Below are positions 1 through 9,174 of a stretch of 64,000 nt of DNA, piece by piece (position 1 is the stretch's first letter; the number at the start of each line of letters is the position of its first letter). This DNA is from Natronomonas salsuginis. GTDB lineage: Archaea > Halobacteriota > Halobacteria > Halobacteriales > Haloarculaceae. The position numbers and the translations under genes are program-made. Where the stretch lies: positions 124,001-188,000 of the forward strand of contig NZ_QKNX01000003.1 in NCBI RefSeq assembly GCF_005239135.1. Direction: 5' to 3'. The notes under the pieces are model-generated. The model saw nothing but the letters and a program-made list of their open reading frames with translations, searched no databases and was not told the DNA's origin.

Positions 1-24
1 CGGGGGCGGAAACGGAGCGACGGC

Positions 25-1560
25 TCAGTCGTCCGACAGCACGGGGGTGTCGACGTCCGCCAGCAGTCGGTCGAGCGCGTCGACCATCGCCCGCACGGAG
101 GCGGTCGTGATGTCCGAATCGGAGGCCGCGACGGTGACCGTCCGGTCGCCGCTGGACATCTCGACCTCGACGGTGACGACGGCGTCCGTACCGCCGGTGA
201 TCGCGTCGACGTGATACGATTCCAGCTGCGCGTTCGAGGCCGACCCGAGCGCGGACTTGACCGCCGCGATGGCGGCGTCGACCGGCCCGCTGCCGGTGCC
301 CGAGGCGACGCGCTCCTCGCCATCGACCTCGAGTCGAACCGATGCGGTCGGCGTCCCGCTCCCGGAGGCGGCGGTCAGGTCGACCAGTTCGACCCGGCGC
401 TCGTGTTCGCGGCCCTGCACCTCCTCGGCGATCGTGAGCAGATCGGCGTCGGTGACGCGCTTGCCCCGGTCGCCGAGCCGCTTGACCCGGCTGACGATCT
501 CGGCGAGTTCGTCCTCGGACGCTTCGAGGTCGTGCTCGGCGAGGGCGGCCTCGACGCCGGCGCGGCCGGCGTGTTTGCCGAGGACGAGGCGACGGGTGCG
601 GCCGACCTTCTCGGGCGGGTACGGCTCGTACATCGCGTCGTCTTTGAGCGTCCCGTCGGTGTGGATGCCCGACTCGTGGGTGAAGGCGTTCTCGCCGACG
701 ACGGCCTTGTTCGGCGCGAGCGGGACGCCGGTCTTCGCGGCGACGAGCTGGCCGAGGTCGTACAGCATCTCGGTGTCGACCGTCTCGACGCCGTAGCCGT
801 GATCGAGTGCGATCGCGACCTCCTCGATGGCGACATTGCCCGCGCGCTCGCCGATCCCGTTGATCGTCCCGTGGACGAGGTCCGCGCCCGCCGCGACGCC
901 GACGAGGGCGTTCGTGACCGCGAGCCCGAGATCGTCGTGGGTGTGCATCGAGGTCGGCCCGAGTTTCGAGAGCCGCGCGTAGATCTCGAGCATCCGGTCG
1001 GGCGTGGCGTGACCGACGGTGTCGGGCGCACAGACCCGATCCGCGCCGGCGTCGAAGGCCGCGCGCATGAGCTCTTCGAGGAAGTCGAGGTCGGCGCGGG
1101 AGCCGTCCTCGCCGAGGACCTCGACCCACAGGCCGTGATCCTTGGCGTACTCGACCAGCTCGACGGTCGTCTCGACGGTCTCGTCGTGGGTGGTGTTCAC
1201 TTTCCGCTCGACGTGGCGGTCGCTGGCGGGCACGACGAGATTGATCCCGTCGACGTCGCAGTCGAGCGCCAGGTCGATATCGTTTTTCACGCCGCGGGTG
1301 AAGCTCGTCACCCGCGCGTCGAGCCCGAGATCGGTGACGCGAGAGATCGTCTCGCGCTCGCCCGGGCCGGTGCAGGCGCTGCCGGCCTCGATGACGGCGA
1401 CGTTCGCCTCGTCGAGCGCCATGGCGATCTCGGCCTTCTCGGCGGGCGTCAGCGAGATGCCCGGGGCCTGTTCGCCGTCGCGCAGCGTGGTGTCCAAGAA
1501 CTGTACATCACGGTCTTCGAGGGGAGCAGTCGCTGGGTGATCCCCGAATAGCGTCGTCAC
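25..1560 (-). CDS. leuA: 2-isopropylmalate synthase / (R)-citramalate synthase family
   Basis: A 511-residue DRE-TIM metallolyase that condenses acetyl-CoA with a 2-oxoacid in leucine or isoleucine synthesis. The N-terminus carries the family signature (FLDTTLRDGEQAPG). The HxH metal ligands are in SMHTHDDLG and the GNVAIEE segment lies in the barrel. The last ~120 residues match the LeuA regulatory domain, so end-product feedback inhibition is likely. Haloarchaea usually have LeuA and CimA paralogues. Sequence by eye does not settle which substrate (2-oxoisovalerate or pyruvate) this one uses. The 162-nt gap upstream would hold its promoter. Confidence 0.9.
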   Translation of the reverse strand: MTTLFGDHPATAPLEDRDVQFLDTTLRDGEQAPGISLTPAEKAEIAMALDEANVAVIEAGSACTGPGERETISRVTDLGLDARVTSFTRGVKNDIDLALDCDVDGINLVVPASDRHVERKVNTTHDETVETTVELVEYAKDHGLWVEVLGEDGSRADLDFLEELMRAAFDAGADRVCAPDTVGHATPDRMLEIYARLSKLGPTSMHTHDDLGLAVTNALVGVAAGADLVHGTINGIGERAGNVAIEEVAIALDHGYGVETVDTEMLYDLGQLVAAKTGVPLAPNKAVVGENAFTHESGIHTDGTLKDDAMYEPYPPEKVGRTRRLVLGKHAGRAGVEAALAEHDLEASEDELAEIVSRVKRLGDRGKRVTDADLLTIAEEVQGREHERRVELVDLTAASGSGTPTASVRLEVDGEERVASGTGSGPVDAAIAAVKSALGSASNAQLESYHVDAITGGTDAVVTVEVEMSSGDRTVTVAASDSDITTASVRAMVDALDRLLADVDTPVLSDD

Positions 1561-1722
1561 AGTAGAAACCTCGTTAGTTGGCGAGCGGTCGAATTTCTCG
1601 ACCAGCCGCCTCTCGGCGACTTACTCTATCCTCTGCCGCATCGGAGTTCGGCATGGTTGTACGTCGTCAGTCGACACGGACGTTCATTAACCTGCTGATT
1701 GCGCGCTCGCCGCCGAGCGCGA

Positions 1723-2100
1723 TCACCGCCCCTCGATCCGGAGCGCGTCGCCGACGGAGACGTCGGCCGCCGCGCCCGCGGGCAGTTCGATCACGGTGTC
1801 GGCCGCGGCCCGACCGCGGCCGGTCCACGCCGACAGCCGCTTTTTCGCGCTGACCTCGCCGTCGACCAGCCAGACCGCGTCGATGTCGAACGGGACGCAC
1901 ACCATGTGCAGCCGGCGCTTCGAGACGCTCGAAAACGGGAACACCAACGCGTACTCGTCGGGGATCGACCGCCGGAACATCAGGCCGAGTCCCTGCGAGA
2001 CGATCCCCTCGGCGACCTCGACCTCGGTCGCGAGCGTCCGATCCCCGTCGGCGGTTTCGTGAGCGATCCGCACGGGCTGAGTGACCGCGGGCAACGGCAA
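1723..2100 (-). CDS. DUF192 family protein
   Basis: A 125-residue protein matching the small DUF192 fold. It has the typical run of ATEVEVAEGIVSQGLGLMFR, then an HMVCVPFDIDAVWLVDG segment and a C-terminal glycine-rich strand ending near the stop. Family members are often secreted or membrane-anchored, but no signal peptide is visible here. The biochemical role of the family is unknown. It is a single gene, divergent from the next gene on the plus strand. Confidence 0.8.
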   Translation of the reverse strand: MPLPAVTQPVRIAHETADGDRTLATEVEVAEGIVSQGLGLMFRRSIPDEYALVFPFSSVSKRRLHMVCVPFDIDAVWLVDGEVSAKKRLSAWTGRGRAAADTVIELPAGAAADVSVGDALRIEGR

Positions 2101-2177
2101 AAGTCATCGGGACGTATCGGGCGGTGAGGCCGCGGCTCGTCAGAAGGTTGAGGTGGCCGCCGGCCCGAACAAGTCCC

Positions 2178-2708
2178 ATGGAGAAGACGCCGCGGGGAAC
2201 GTCGGTCGGGGTCGACGACCCCTACGACCTCGTCGAGCGGTGCGACTTTCTCACCGACGACGGGCGGTGTCGGTACGCCGCGGAGTACGGCCATCACGAC
2301 CCCGAGTTCGCGCGGACGCGCCACGAGGACGACCTCCGGTGTCCCGCGGCCGATCCGCACGGGGCGTGGGATTGGGCCGACTGCCCGAAGTTCCGGGCGA
2401 CCGACACCGCCCGCGAGTGTCGGCGGTGCGGGCTCGAAGAACGGCGGCTCACGGGTGAGGAGAGCCGGCCACTCCTCGAGGAACACCACCTCGAATACCC
2501 CGACGACGGCCGCAAAGAACTCGCTCACGAGATCACGGTGTCGCTGTGTCGGTGGTGTCACGCGAAGATCCACGGGTCGTGGGCGCGGATCGACGATGAG
2601 GCGACGCCCGACCCCGAGGCGATCGCGGCGGCGGAGGGACGGCGGACGAAAGAGCATGCCGAACTGGCGTTCGAGTCCGCCGCCGAGCGATACGGCGACG
2701 ACGGGTGA
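2178..2708 (+). CDS. HNH-like zinc-binding protein, haloarchaeal
   Basis: The start is placed at the ATG at 2178; the frame is open further upstream but without good protein sequence. The 176-residue product has two N-terminal cysteines (CDFLTDDGRC), a central CRRCG knuckle and an HNH-type region (EEHHLEY, then SLCRWCHAKIH). This layout suggests an HNH-fold zinc protein related to restriction or homing nucleases. Whether it cleaves DNA is unknown. It is conserved-looking and acidic, and its codon use resembles its neighbours. A short GC-rich hairpin follows the gene. Confidence 0.7.
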   Translation: MEKTPRGTSVGVDDPYDLVERCDFLTDDGRCRYAAEYGHHDPEFARTRHEDDLRCPAADPHGAWDWADCPKFRATDTARECRRCGLEERRLTGEESRPLLEEHHLEYPDDGRKELAHEITVSLCRWCHAKIHGSWARIDDEATPDPEAIAAAEGRRTKEHAELAFESAAERYGDDG

Positions 2709-2760
2709 TGAGGTCACCGGAGCCGGCCGGGGATATCACCGCCCGCCGCTCGGTGTTTCC

Positions 2761-2777
2761 CCCGGTTCATCACCGGG
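2761..2777 (+). terminator. Stem-loop downstream of the HNH-like gene
   Basis: CCCGGT, a 5-nt TCATC loop, then ACCGGG: a perfect 6-bp stem 52 nt after the stop at 2708. A role as a transcript 3' end is inferred from position only; there is no clear T tract. Confidence 0.35.
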
Positions 2778-2939
2778 CACCGATGGCCCCTCGAGACGAT
2801 CGCGGGAGTACACGGCCGGTCGGGTTTCGAGTGAAATAGTACGGATATGGGCACATATATAGACCAACTGACCCGCATCTAATGTCATAAGCGAACAAAA
2901 TCCGCAAGAGTATTACTATTCCAGGATATTCATATAGGT

Positions 2940-3110
2940 ATGGTGAACGACACCGGAGGGGTGAGAAAGCGTGGGGGGACCGGACACGTTCAGGGCGCGT
3001 ACGACTACTGCGAGGGCTGCTCGGCGTTCATCATCGCGGACACCGCGGTCGACGGCGCGTGGATCGCGGTGCCGGAGGGACAGGAGGCCTCCGTCGAGGC
3101 CAGTCGGTAG
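2940..3110 (+). CDS. Small protein with one CxxC, 56 aa
   Basis: The ATG at 2940 opens a 56-residue frame ending at TAG 3108-3110. The product is basic at the N-terminus, then has a knuckle YDYCEGCSAF and an acidic end. Haloarchaea encode many such zinc-knuckle micro-proteins. A long AT-rich stretch (about 2840-2939, with several TATA-like runs such as CATATATAG) precedes it and stands out from the GC-rich background. Its stop directly abuts the stop of the convergent gene at 3111, forming the 12-bp palindrome CGGTAGCTACCG at 3105-3116. Function unknown. Confidence 0.6.
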   Translation: MVNDTGGVRKRGGTGHVQGAYDYCEGCSAFIIADTAVDGAWIAVPEGQEASVEASR

Positions 3111-3548
3111 CTACCGGACCTCGAAGGCGTCCGGCGGCCGGCCGGCCGCGTCGATGACCTCGTCGTCGACGAGGATCGGACACTCGACTCTGAGCGCCAG
3201 GGCAATGGCGTCACTGGGACGGGCGTCGAAGGTGAGCTCGCGCCGCCCCCCGTCGACGTACCGTTCGGCGTCGATTTTCGCGAGAAACGTCCGGTCAGCG
3301 AGGCCGTCGATTCTGATCCGGTCGATCGCCCCGCCGAACTCGGCCAGCATCTCGACGAACAGGTCGTGCGTGAGCGGCCGCTGGAAGGGGCGGCCGTCGA
3401 CGGCGTGCGAGATGGACTTCGCCTGATCGGCGCTGATGAATATCGGGAGGGCCCGTCCCCGCGCCCGCAGGACGACGACCGGCGCTCCCTCCGACCCCTC
3501 GTCGTCGACGCTGATCCCGAGGCCGTGAACCGTTGCCTCGTGTGTCAT
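3111..3548 (-). CDS. Bifunctional nuclease (BFN/DUF151) domain protein
   Basis: A 145-residue BFN-family protein. The hallmark FDARPSDAIALALR lies near residue 110-123, with the preceding ISADQAKSI segment typical of the family. Plant members show DNase and RNase activity, but archaeal members are untested. It is convergent with the small CxxC protein gene, stop to stop. Confidence 0.85.
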   Translation of the reverse strand: MTHEATVHGLGISVDDEGSEGAPVVVLRARGRALPIFISADQAKSISHAVDGRPFQRPLTHDLFVEMLAEFGGAIDRIRIDGLADRTFLAKIDAERYVDGGRRELTFDARPSDAIALALRVECPILVDDEVIDAAGRPPDAFEVR

Positions 3549-3607
3549 CGTGTAACGTTGTACCGAACGTCACCAAAGCTTTTCGCCTCCAACGACGACG
3601 GAGACGT

Positions 3608-3901
3608 ATGGGAGACGGCTACGTCGTCGCGGCGAAACCGTCCGCACGGCGAGTCAGCGCCGCGGTTGGCGCGTGGATCGTCGAGTCAGGCCAGCAGCGG
3701 CGGTTCGACTCGAAGGCGGTCGCCCGCGTGTGGGCCGAGGATGCGAGTCCCGACGGGCGGACGCTGTGGGTCCAAGACGCCCATCCGCGGGACGACAGCG
3801 GCGCGGACGGCTACCTGCTGGCTCGGCCGAGCAGCCTCCGGGGCAACGAGGAGGAGTTGCCGGGCGAGCAGATCGGCTTCGCGGAGTTACAGCGGCGCTG
3901 A
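3608..3901 (+). CDS. Conserved haloarchaeal protein, 97 aa
   Basis: The start is the ATG at 3608; upstream in-frame codons give unlikely sequence. The 97-residue soluble product begins MGDGYVVAAKPSARRVSAAVG and contains a central stretch on tolerance of D/E-rich loops (WAEDASPDG, DAHPRDDSGADGYLL). No known motif is recognised. It lies between a divergent BFN gene and a co-directional enoyl-CoA hydratase gene 42 nt downstream. Confidence 0.6.
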   Translation: MGDGYVVAAKPSARRVSAAVGAWIVESGQQRRFDSKAVARVWAEDASPDGRTLWVQDAHPRDDSGADGYLLARPSSLRGNEEELPGEQIGFAELQRR

Positions 3902-3943
3902 GGCGTCCCCGCCTTTGATCCCGTTTCGGGTCGTCGACAGCGT

Positions 3944-4735
3944 ATGGAGACGGTTGGAACCGGACTGGCGACGGTCGATAGAGACGGCCACAGGGCCGAC
4001 GTGTACCTCTCGCGGCCGGCGAAGCGAAACGCGATGACTGCGCCGTTGATCGAGGACGTGATCGCTGCCTTCGAGGCGGTCGATCGCGGCGACGTTCGGG
4101 CGATCACGCTTCTCGGTGAGGGACCGGTGTTCTGTGCCGGGATGGATCTAGAGCACATGCGGCGTCGCGTCGAGGCGGACGACGGCGCTCCCGATCCCCT
4201 CGAGGCGCTCTCAGAGCTCATCGACGCTATCGAAGCGACCCGACGGCCCGTCGTCGTCGGGATCAAACGCGCCGCGGTCGCCGGGGCGTTCGAGTTGACG
4301 CTCGGCTGTGACTTCCGCGTGCTCGGTTCGGAAGCAAGCTACGGCGTTCCCGAGGTCGAACTCGGCACCTTTCCGCACGTCGGCGCGACACAGCGGCTTC
4401 CGCGGCTCGTCGGGCTCTCGAAGGCCAAGGAGATCGTGCTGACCGGGGAGTACGTTCCGCCGTCGGAGGCGCTCGAGTGCGGACTGGTCCACGAGGTCTG
4501 TGCGCCCGACGCCGTCGACGACCGCGCGCGGGCGTTCGCCGATCGACTCTGTGAGAACGCGCCGCTTGGGGTTCAGCACGGAAAGCGCGCGCTCGACGAA
4601 GCGTTCGAGCGGTCGCTCGAGGACGGACTCGCGTTCGAACGGGAACTCGGACGGGAACTGGACGACACACGCGATTACCGCGAGGGATTCGACGCGCGGA
4701 TCGAGGGGCGGGAGCCGGCGTTCGAGGGCGAGTGA
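3944..4735 (+). CDS. Enoyl-CoA hydratase/isomerase family protein
   Basis: A 263-residue crotonase-fold enzyme. It has an N-terminal LSRPAKRNAMT strand, an oxyanion loop around GPVFCAGMDL, and AGAFELTLGCDF, where the FEL glutamate corresponds to the first catalytic Glu of hydratases. VPEVELGTFPHVGATQRLP carries the second Glu. Both acids being present favours hydratase activity on 2-enoyl-CoA in fatty or amino acid oxidation. No other beta-oxidation genes are adjacent, so the physiological substrate is unclear. Confidence 0.85.
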   Translation: METVGTGLATVDRDGHRADVYLSRPAKRNAMTAPLIEDVIAAFEAVDRGDVRAITLLGEGPVFCAGMDLEHMRRRVEADDGAPDPLEALSELIDAIEATRRPVVVGIKRAAVAGAFELTLGCDFRVLGSEASYGVPEVELGTFPHVGATQRLPRLVGLSKAKEIVLTGEYVPPSEALECGLVHEVCAPDAVDDRARAFADRLCENAPLGVQHGKRALDEAFERSLEDGLAFERELGRELDDTRDYREGFDARIEGREPAFEGE

Positions 4736-4863
4736 TCGGGAAGGCGGCGTCGCCATCGGACGGCCACCACAGACGCGAGCGAGAACACGGTCGGAGCCGT
4801 CGGGGACGACCGGATGCTCAGCGGACAGAGATCGCTTTTTTGGCGTGAGAAACGGGGAGAAAG

Positions 4864-4948
4864 CGCCGAGGGTGAGATTTGAACTCACGTGTCCTCTCGG
4901 ACAGTAGATTTCGAATCTACCGCCTTGGCCGGGCTAGGCTACCTCGGC
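4864..4948 (-). tRNA. tRNA-Ser (anticodon CGA)
   Basis: Reading the minus strand, a 7-bp acceptor GCCGAGG/CCTCGGC with discriminator G folds into a full cloverleaf. The anticodon stem GTAGA/TCTAC encloses loop TTCGAAA, so the anticodon is CGA, decoding UCG. The long variable arm and GTTCAAATC T-loop fit a class II serine tRNA. There is no intron, and CCA is not encoded. It is about 85 nt long. Confidence 0.95.
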
Positions 4949-5055
4949 TCGCTCGTACGTCGGTCGGTGTCGAGTTTATGCGTTTCGATCGACGCTCGGC
5001 GGGCCGCCATCGGGACGCCGCCGAACCGTGCGAGGAGACGCGAGCCGCCATCGGA

Positions 5056-5511
5056 TCACCCGCTCGTGTCGCCGGAGTGGGGGAGCGTCCCGCCGATGAC
5101 GATGACCGGGACCGACGCGGCGTCGAGGAGGTGCTCGGCCGTCCCGCCCAACACGAGCCGTTTGAACCCAGATCGACCGGTCGCCCCGACGATCACGGCG
5201 TCCGCCCCGACCTCGTCGATCGCCTCGAGGATGCGCTCTGGCGGCGGCCCCTCGGCGACGGTAGTGTGACACTCGACGCCCGCCTCGGTCGCCGCCGCCT
5301 GCGCGCGTTCGACGGCGTCTCCAGCGTCGGCTCGGAGGTTCTCGCGCACCTCCTCGGGGTCGATGATCGCGTTGTCGTAGGCGGTTCGCGTCTCGACGAC
5401 GGAGATCGCGTGCAGCGTCGCGCCGGTCGAGCGAGCGATCTCGATCGCGTGGTCGAGCGCGGCCGCGGCGTCGTCGCTCCCGTCGGTCGCCAACAGGATC
5501 GTCCCGTACAT
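5056..5511 (-). CDS. Universal stress protein, UspA family
   Basis: A 151-residue UspA domain. The start at 5511 gives MYGTILLATDGSDDA, the standard first strand; a GTG- or ATG-type start at 5532 would add seven atypical residues. The ATP-binding motif GATGRSGFKRLVLGGTAEHLL is intact (G-2x-G-9x-G-S/T type). It likely binds ATP. It is the second of two consecutive usp genes on this strand, 51 nt downstream of the other, so the pair may be co-transcribed. Confidence 0.9.
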   Translation of the reverse strand: MYGTILLATDGSDDAAAALDHAIEIARSTGATLHAISVVETRTAYDNAIIDPEEVRENLRADAGDAVERAQAAATEAGVECHTTVAEGPPPERILEAIDEVGADAVIVGATGRSGFKRLVLGGTAEHLLDAASVPVIVIGGTLPHSGDTSG

Positions 5512-5562
5512 GTGACGGCCTACACGGGCCATCGAAATAAACGCGACTCCCGACGCCGACGC

Positions 5563-5988
5563 TCACTCTGCGGTCGGGCGAGCCACGGTGACGGGGACGG
5601 GCGCGCGTCTGACGACCGTCTCGGCGACGCTCCCGAGGAGGACGCGGGAGATCCCGGCACGGCCGTGGCTCCCGATGACGATGTGATCGATATCGTGTTC
5701 GGCGGCGTACTCGACGATCGCCTTCGACGGGCGGCCGACGACCGAATCCGTCGCGAGTTCGACGCCCACATCGGCCGCGACCGCGGTCGCGTCCTCGAGG
5801 ACGGTCTCCGAGCGCTCCTCGGCGGCGGAGAGCCAGTTATCGACGCTTCCGGGGCCCCAGGCGGTCGTGCCGTCGACCGGATCCATCACGTAGAGCGCGA
5901 CGATGTCGTCCGTTGGGAACTGTTCGAGCGCGTACGCGAGCGAATCGTCGGACGGTTGGGAACCATCGACGGGGACGAGAACACGCAT
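5563..5988 (-). CDS. Universal stress protein, UspA family
   Basis: A 141-residue UspA domain starting at the ATG at 5988 (MRVLVPVDGSQPSDDSL); in-frame codons upstream code for unlikely sequence. The nucleotide-binding loop GSHGRAGISRVLLGSVAETVV is intact near the C-terminus. Haloarchaea have many Usp paralogues used in stress and growth-phase responses. This copy precedes and probably shares a transcript with the paralogue at 5056-5511. Confidence 0.9.
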   Translation of the reverse strand: MRVLVPVDGSQPSDDSLAYALEQFPTDDIVALYVMDPVDGTTAWGPGSVDNWLSAAEERSETVLEDATAVAADVGVELATDSVVGRPSKAIVEYAAEHDIDHIVIGSHGRAGISRVLLGSVAETVVRRAPVPVTVARPTAE

Positions 5989-6052
5989 ACTCGAACGTTG
6001 CGCGCCATGGTATATAAATCCGAGCGGCGGGCGACCGGCGATCGACGCCGCG

Positions 6053-6778
6053 TCAGCGCCCGCGACGGGCGACGGCTTCCAGAAGCTTCGAGAGTTCGGC
6101 CGCGGCCGAATCGAGAAGCTCCTCACCGAGCGCCGCGTCGCCGTCGCGGGGATCGCCGACGACGCCGCTGTCAGTGAACTCGTCGGAATCGTACGCGAGG
6201 TTCGTGCCGGCGACCCACTCGCCCCAGCCGTCGGCCGCTCCGTCGCCGGCCTCGTCGAGTCGATCGTCGCGTATCAGTTCCGGGTGGAGATGGCGGATTA
6301 CGGCGGTTTCGGCCGGGCCGGCGTGACCGAACGCGTCGAAGTCGACCGCGTCGAACCACGTGTAGCCGGCCGCGTAGGCGTCGCCGTCGCGGCTCACCCG
6401 CGCGCACAGCTCGCGGATCGCCTCCGTGTTGCCGCCGTGGCCGTTGACGACGACGATCCGATCGAAGCCGTGAGCGGCGAGACTCTCGACGGTTTCTCGA
6501 ACGTAGCTGCGAAACGTGTCCTCCGAAACCCAAAGCGTCCCGTCGAAGGCGCGGTGTTCCTCGGCGATCCCGACGGGGATCGTCGGGCCGACGACCGGCT
6601 CGTCGCCGGAGTCAGCCGCGTAGCGATCCGCGCCCGCCTCGGCGATCGCCTCGGCGGTCAGTGAATCGACCCCGAGGGGGGCGTGCGGCCCGTGCTGTTC
6701 GGTGCTGCCGACCGGCAACAGCGCGAGCTCTGTTTCGGCGTCTCGGGCGTCGGTCCACGTCGATTCGTCGAGCCGCAT
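6053..6778 (-). CDS. Creatininase family amidohydrolase
   Basis: A 241-residue creatininase-fold metal enzyme starting at 6778 (MRLDESTWTDARD). The metal motif GSTEQHGPHAPLGVDS and the later NGHGGNTEAI are complete. Archaeal family members include ArfB, the deformylase acting on the FAPy nucleotide in riboflavin and F420 synthesis, which is a reasonable candidate role. Plain amidase roles cannot be excluded. It lies 14 nt downstream of L10e on the same strand, suggesting co-transcription. Confidence 0.8.
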   Translation of the reverse strand: MRLDESTWTDARDAETELALLPVGSTEQHGPHAPLGVDSLTAEAIAEAGADRYAADSGDEPVVGPTIPVGIAEEHRAFDGTLWVSEDTFRSYVRETVESLAAHGFDRIVVVNGHGGNTEAIRELCARVSRDGDAYAAGYTWFDAVDFDAFGHAGPAETAVIRHLHPELIRDDRLDEAGDGAADGWGEWVAGTNLAYDSDEFTDSGVVGDPRDGDAALGEELLDSAAAELSKLLEAVARRGR

Positions 6779-6792
6779 AAAATATCGGGGCG

Positions 6793-7326
6793 TTACGCGA
6801 TGAGCAGGTCTTCGCCGCGCTCGACGCGAACGGTGCACGGCGGGGAGATCTTGTTGTACGCGCGGCGGAGCGAGTCCTTCGCGACCGCGGCGTCCTCGGG
6901 GTGACACCAGATGGTAAATAGGCGGTCGTCACGCGGGATTCGGGCGGCCGTGCCGACGATCTTGCCGAACGCCTGCCGCATCCCGTCCGAGACACGGTCC
7001 GCGCCCGCGCCGGTCGCCTGCTTGTTCTCCCGGATGACCTGGTGGGGGAACTTCCGGAGGATCATCTTGTAGTCGCCGTTCTCGCCGAGCTCTTTGAGCA
7101 TGCGGCGGTTCGCCGAGAGCCGTGCGGCTTCGAGCGATCCGTGGCGGATCTGGACCTCCTCGTCGACGATGAGGCTGATCTGAACCTCGTAATCGTCGGG
7201 CTCGGCGTCGAAGTTGCCCATCTTGTACTGGGCGACCTTCGAGCCGGGGATGCCCGTGATGTACTCCCGTCGGGTGTACGAGGGCTTGTCGATGTCCCTG
7301 TACATTGAGGCGGGCTTGTCACTCAT
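6793..7326 (-). CDS. rpl10e: Large ribosomal subunit protein L10e (uL16)
   Basis: A 177-residue protein starting [20 protein letters not shown], the classic archaeal L10e start. It includes the conserved [15 protein letters not shown] segment near residues 121-135. The start at 7326 is preferred over a 175-residue in-frame extension of poor composition. It binds 23S rRNA near the peptidyl transferase centre. It stands alone rather than in a ribosomal operon, with the creatininase gene following closely. Confidence 0.95.
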   Translation of the reverse strand: MSDKPASMYRDIDKPSYTRREYITGIPGSKVAQYKMGNFDAEPDDYEVQISLIVDEEVQIRHGSLEAARLSANRRMLKELGENGDYKMILRKFPHQVIRENKQATGAGADRVSDGMRQAFGKIVGTAARIPRDDRLFTIWCHPEDAAVAKDSLRRAYNKISPPCTVRVERGEDLLIA

Positions 7327-7503
7327 AGTACCTCGATTGAGGGTCAGTCCGCTGATAAAGGCTTCGAAGCGACGGCCTCGTGGGAGCCGTTCGCGGGGAG
7401 AGACGCCGCGTTCGGGCCGGATTCGACGGCTGACGGCGACCGATCGAGACCGGGGGCACGGCGCATCCCAACGACTTTGCCCGCGCGGCGGGTACGGGAA
7501 CCA

Positions 7504-8430
7504 ATGGCGACGTGTGACGTCTGTGGCAAGGACGAGAACATGCCGTACAACTGCCGCCACTGCGGCGGCACCTACTGCGGCGACCACCGGCTGCCGGAGA
7601 ACCACGGCTGCCCCGGTCTGGAAAACTGGAACGACCCGAGCGGCGTCTTCGACAGCGGTTTCGACGACTCGGTCGGCGGAGACGGTGGGCGAGGCGGCTT
7701 CGGGAACACCGGTCGGCGGGGCGTCCTCGACCGACTCGGCCTCAACACCGGTCCGGGCGGCGTACTCGGCTACTTCCGGAACAATCTCACCTACCTCTTT
7801 CTCGCGATTATGGTCGTCGTGTTTCTGCTTCAGAATATCCTTTTCGTTCAATTTGGTAGTAGCATCTGGGAAGCGATATTTACTTTAAGTTCAGCCCACC
7901 CCGAGTACGTCTGGACGTGGATCGTCTCGGTGTTCGCACACGGCAGCCCGGCGCATCTGCTGTTCAACGCGATCGCGCTGTACTTCTTTGGCCCGCTCGT
8001 CGAGCGACAGGTCGGCTCCCGGAAGTTCGCGGCGCTGTTCGTCGTCAGCGGGATCGTCGCGGGGCTCGGCCAGGTCGGCGTCGCCCTCGTGACCGGCGAA
8101 CAGGTCGCCGTCCTCGGCGCTTCGGGCGCGATCATGGCGATCATGGGCGTGCTGGCGATCACCTCGCCGGAGCTGAAGGTGCTGCTGTTTTTCGTCATCC
8201 CGATGTCGATCCGGACGCTGACGGTGCTGTTCGCGGCGTTCTCGATCTTCGCGTTCGTCTCGAACGGCGGGGTTCTCGACGGCGTCGCCCACTTCGCCCA
8301 CCTCACCGGCCTCGTGATCGGCCTGTGGTACGGCACCCGAATCAAAGACCGCATACGACGGGGGCCGCGGCAGTTGAACATCGGCCCCGGGGGACCGGGC
8401 GGCCCCGGCGGCCCCGGACGGTTCCCGTAG
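7504..8430 (+). CDS. AN1-type zinc finger rhomboid intramembrane serine protease
   Basis: A 308-residue protein. Residues ~4-40 form an AN1-like zinc finger ([14 protein letters not shown], then [17 protein letters not shown]). A glycine-rich linker follows, then about six membrane segments from residue ~95. The rhomboid catalytic Ser lies in GASGAI and the His in FAHLTGL. The C-terminal tail is Gly-Pro-rich ([10 protein letters not shown]). The AN1-rhomboid fusion is typical of haloarchaea; the finger may recruit tagged or unfolded clients. The stop at 8430 directly abuts the next start at 8431, so the two genes are probably co-translated. Confidence 0.9.
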   Translation: MATCDVCGKDENMPYNCRHCGGTYCGDHRLPENHGCPGLENWNDPSGVFDSGFDDSVGGDGGRGGFGNTGRRGVLDRLGLNTGPGGVLGYFRNNLTYLFLAIMVVVFLLQNILFVQFGSSIWEAIFTLSSAHPEYVWTWIVSVFAHGSPAHLLFNAIALYFFGPLVERQVGSRKFAALFVVSGIVAGLGQVGVALVTGEQVAVLGASGAIMAIMGVLAITSPELKVLLFFVIPMSIRTLTVLFAAFSIFAFVSNGGVLDGVAHFAHLTGLVIGLWYGTRIKDRIRRGPRQLNIGPGGPGGPGGPGRFP

Positions 8431-9174
8431 ATGCGCGTTGGTGCCGACCGATTTCGGCCGACCGCCCCGGACGACCGCGAGGGGATGGAGGCGCTGCAAC
8501 GCGAGATCGCGGCGGCCGCGGTGTTCGAGGACGCGATCGACTTCACGCCCGATGCGATTCGAGACGGCGAAGCGCTCGTCGCGGGGATCGATCAGGCCTT
8601 TCTGGGCGAGCGGGCGGTGTCGGCCGTCGTCCTCGTCCGCGGCGGCGAGGTCGTCGCTCGCGCCCACGCCATCACGCCGCTTTCGATGCCGTACGTCCCC
8701 GGCCTCCTCGCCTTCCGGGAGGGTGAGCCGATCGTCGCGGCGCTGGAGACCCTCGACGTCGAGCCGGACCTGCTCGTCTTCGACGGCAGCGGCCGGATCC
8801 ACTACCGGGAGGCGGGGCTGGCGACCCACGTCGGCAGCTGTTTCGACGCGCCCGCGATTGGCGTGACGAAGAACCTCCTCTGTGGGCGTCCGCGCGACCC
8901 CACCGACGGCCTCGCGGAAGGCGATCGGGTAGCGATCGAGGCTGACGACTCGATGACCGCGCCCGACGGGACCGTCGTGGGCTACGCCTACCAGAGCCGG
9001 CAGTATTCGGAGTCGAAGCGTATCAACCCGGTCTACGTCTCCTCGGGCCACCGGCTGTCGGCGGCGACGGCGCTCGAGTGCGTGATCGCCTGCGGTGGTG
9101 AGTACAAACTGCCGCGGCCGACGCGGCTCGCCGACCGGTACGCCGACGAACTGAAACGTGAGCACGGTGGGTGA
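8431..9174 (+). CDS. nfi: Endonuclease V
   Basis: A 247-residue EndoV-family nuclease acting on deaminated purines (inosine or hypoxanthine) in DNA or RNA. Landmarks in order are AGIDQAF (first catalytic Asp), PYVPGLLAFREGEP, LLVFDGSGRIHYREAGLATHVG (second catalytic Asp) and GVTKNLLCG. The ATG follows the rhomboid stop with no gap. The functional link between the two is not obvious. Confidence 0.92.
   Translation: MRVGADRFRPTAPDDREGMEALQREIAAAAVFEDAIDFTPDAIRDGEALVAGIDQAFLGERAVSAVVLVRGGEVVARAHAITPLSMPYVPGLLAFREGEPIVAALETLDVEPDLLVFDGSGRIHYREAGLATHVGSCFDAPAIGVTKNLLCGRPRDPTDGLAEGDRVAIEADDSMTAPDGTVVGYAYQSRQYSESKRINPVYVSSGHRLSAATALECVIACGGEYKLPRPTRLADRYADELKREHGG

Noticed and set aside
211-1551. 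Long open frame on the plus strand opposite leuA (446 codons).
   Set aside because: Antisense shadow of a well-supported gene; composition is arginine-, valine- and aspartate-rich without motifs. The same holds for other long frames opposite dnaK, rli, aspS and fttA.
8385-8428. Gly-Pro-rich repeat at the rhomboid C-terminus considered as a frameshifted region.
   Set aside because: It stays in frame to a stop directly abutting the next gene. Such low-complexity tails are common in membrane proteins.
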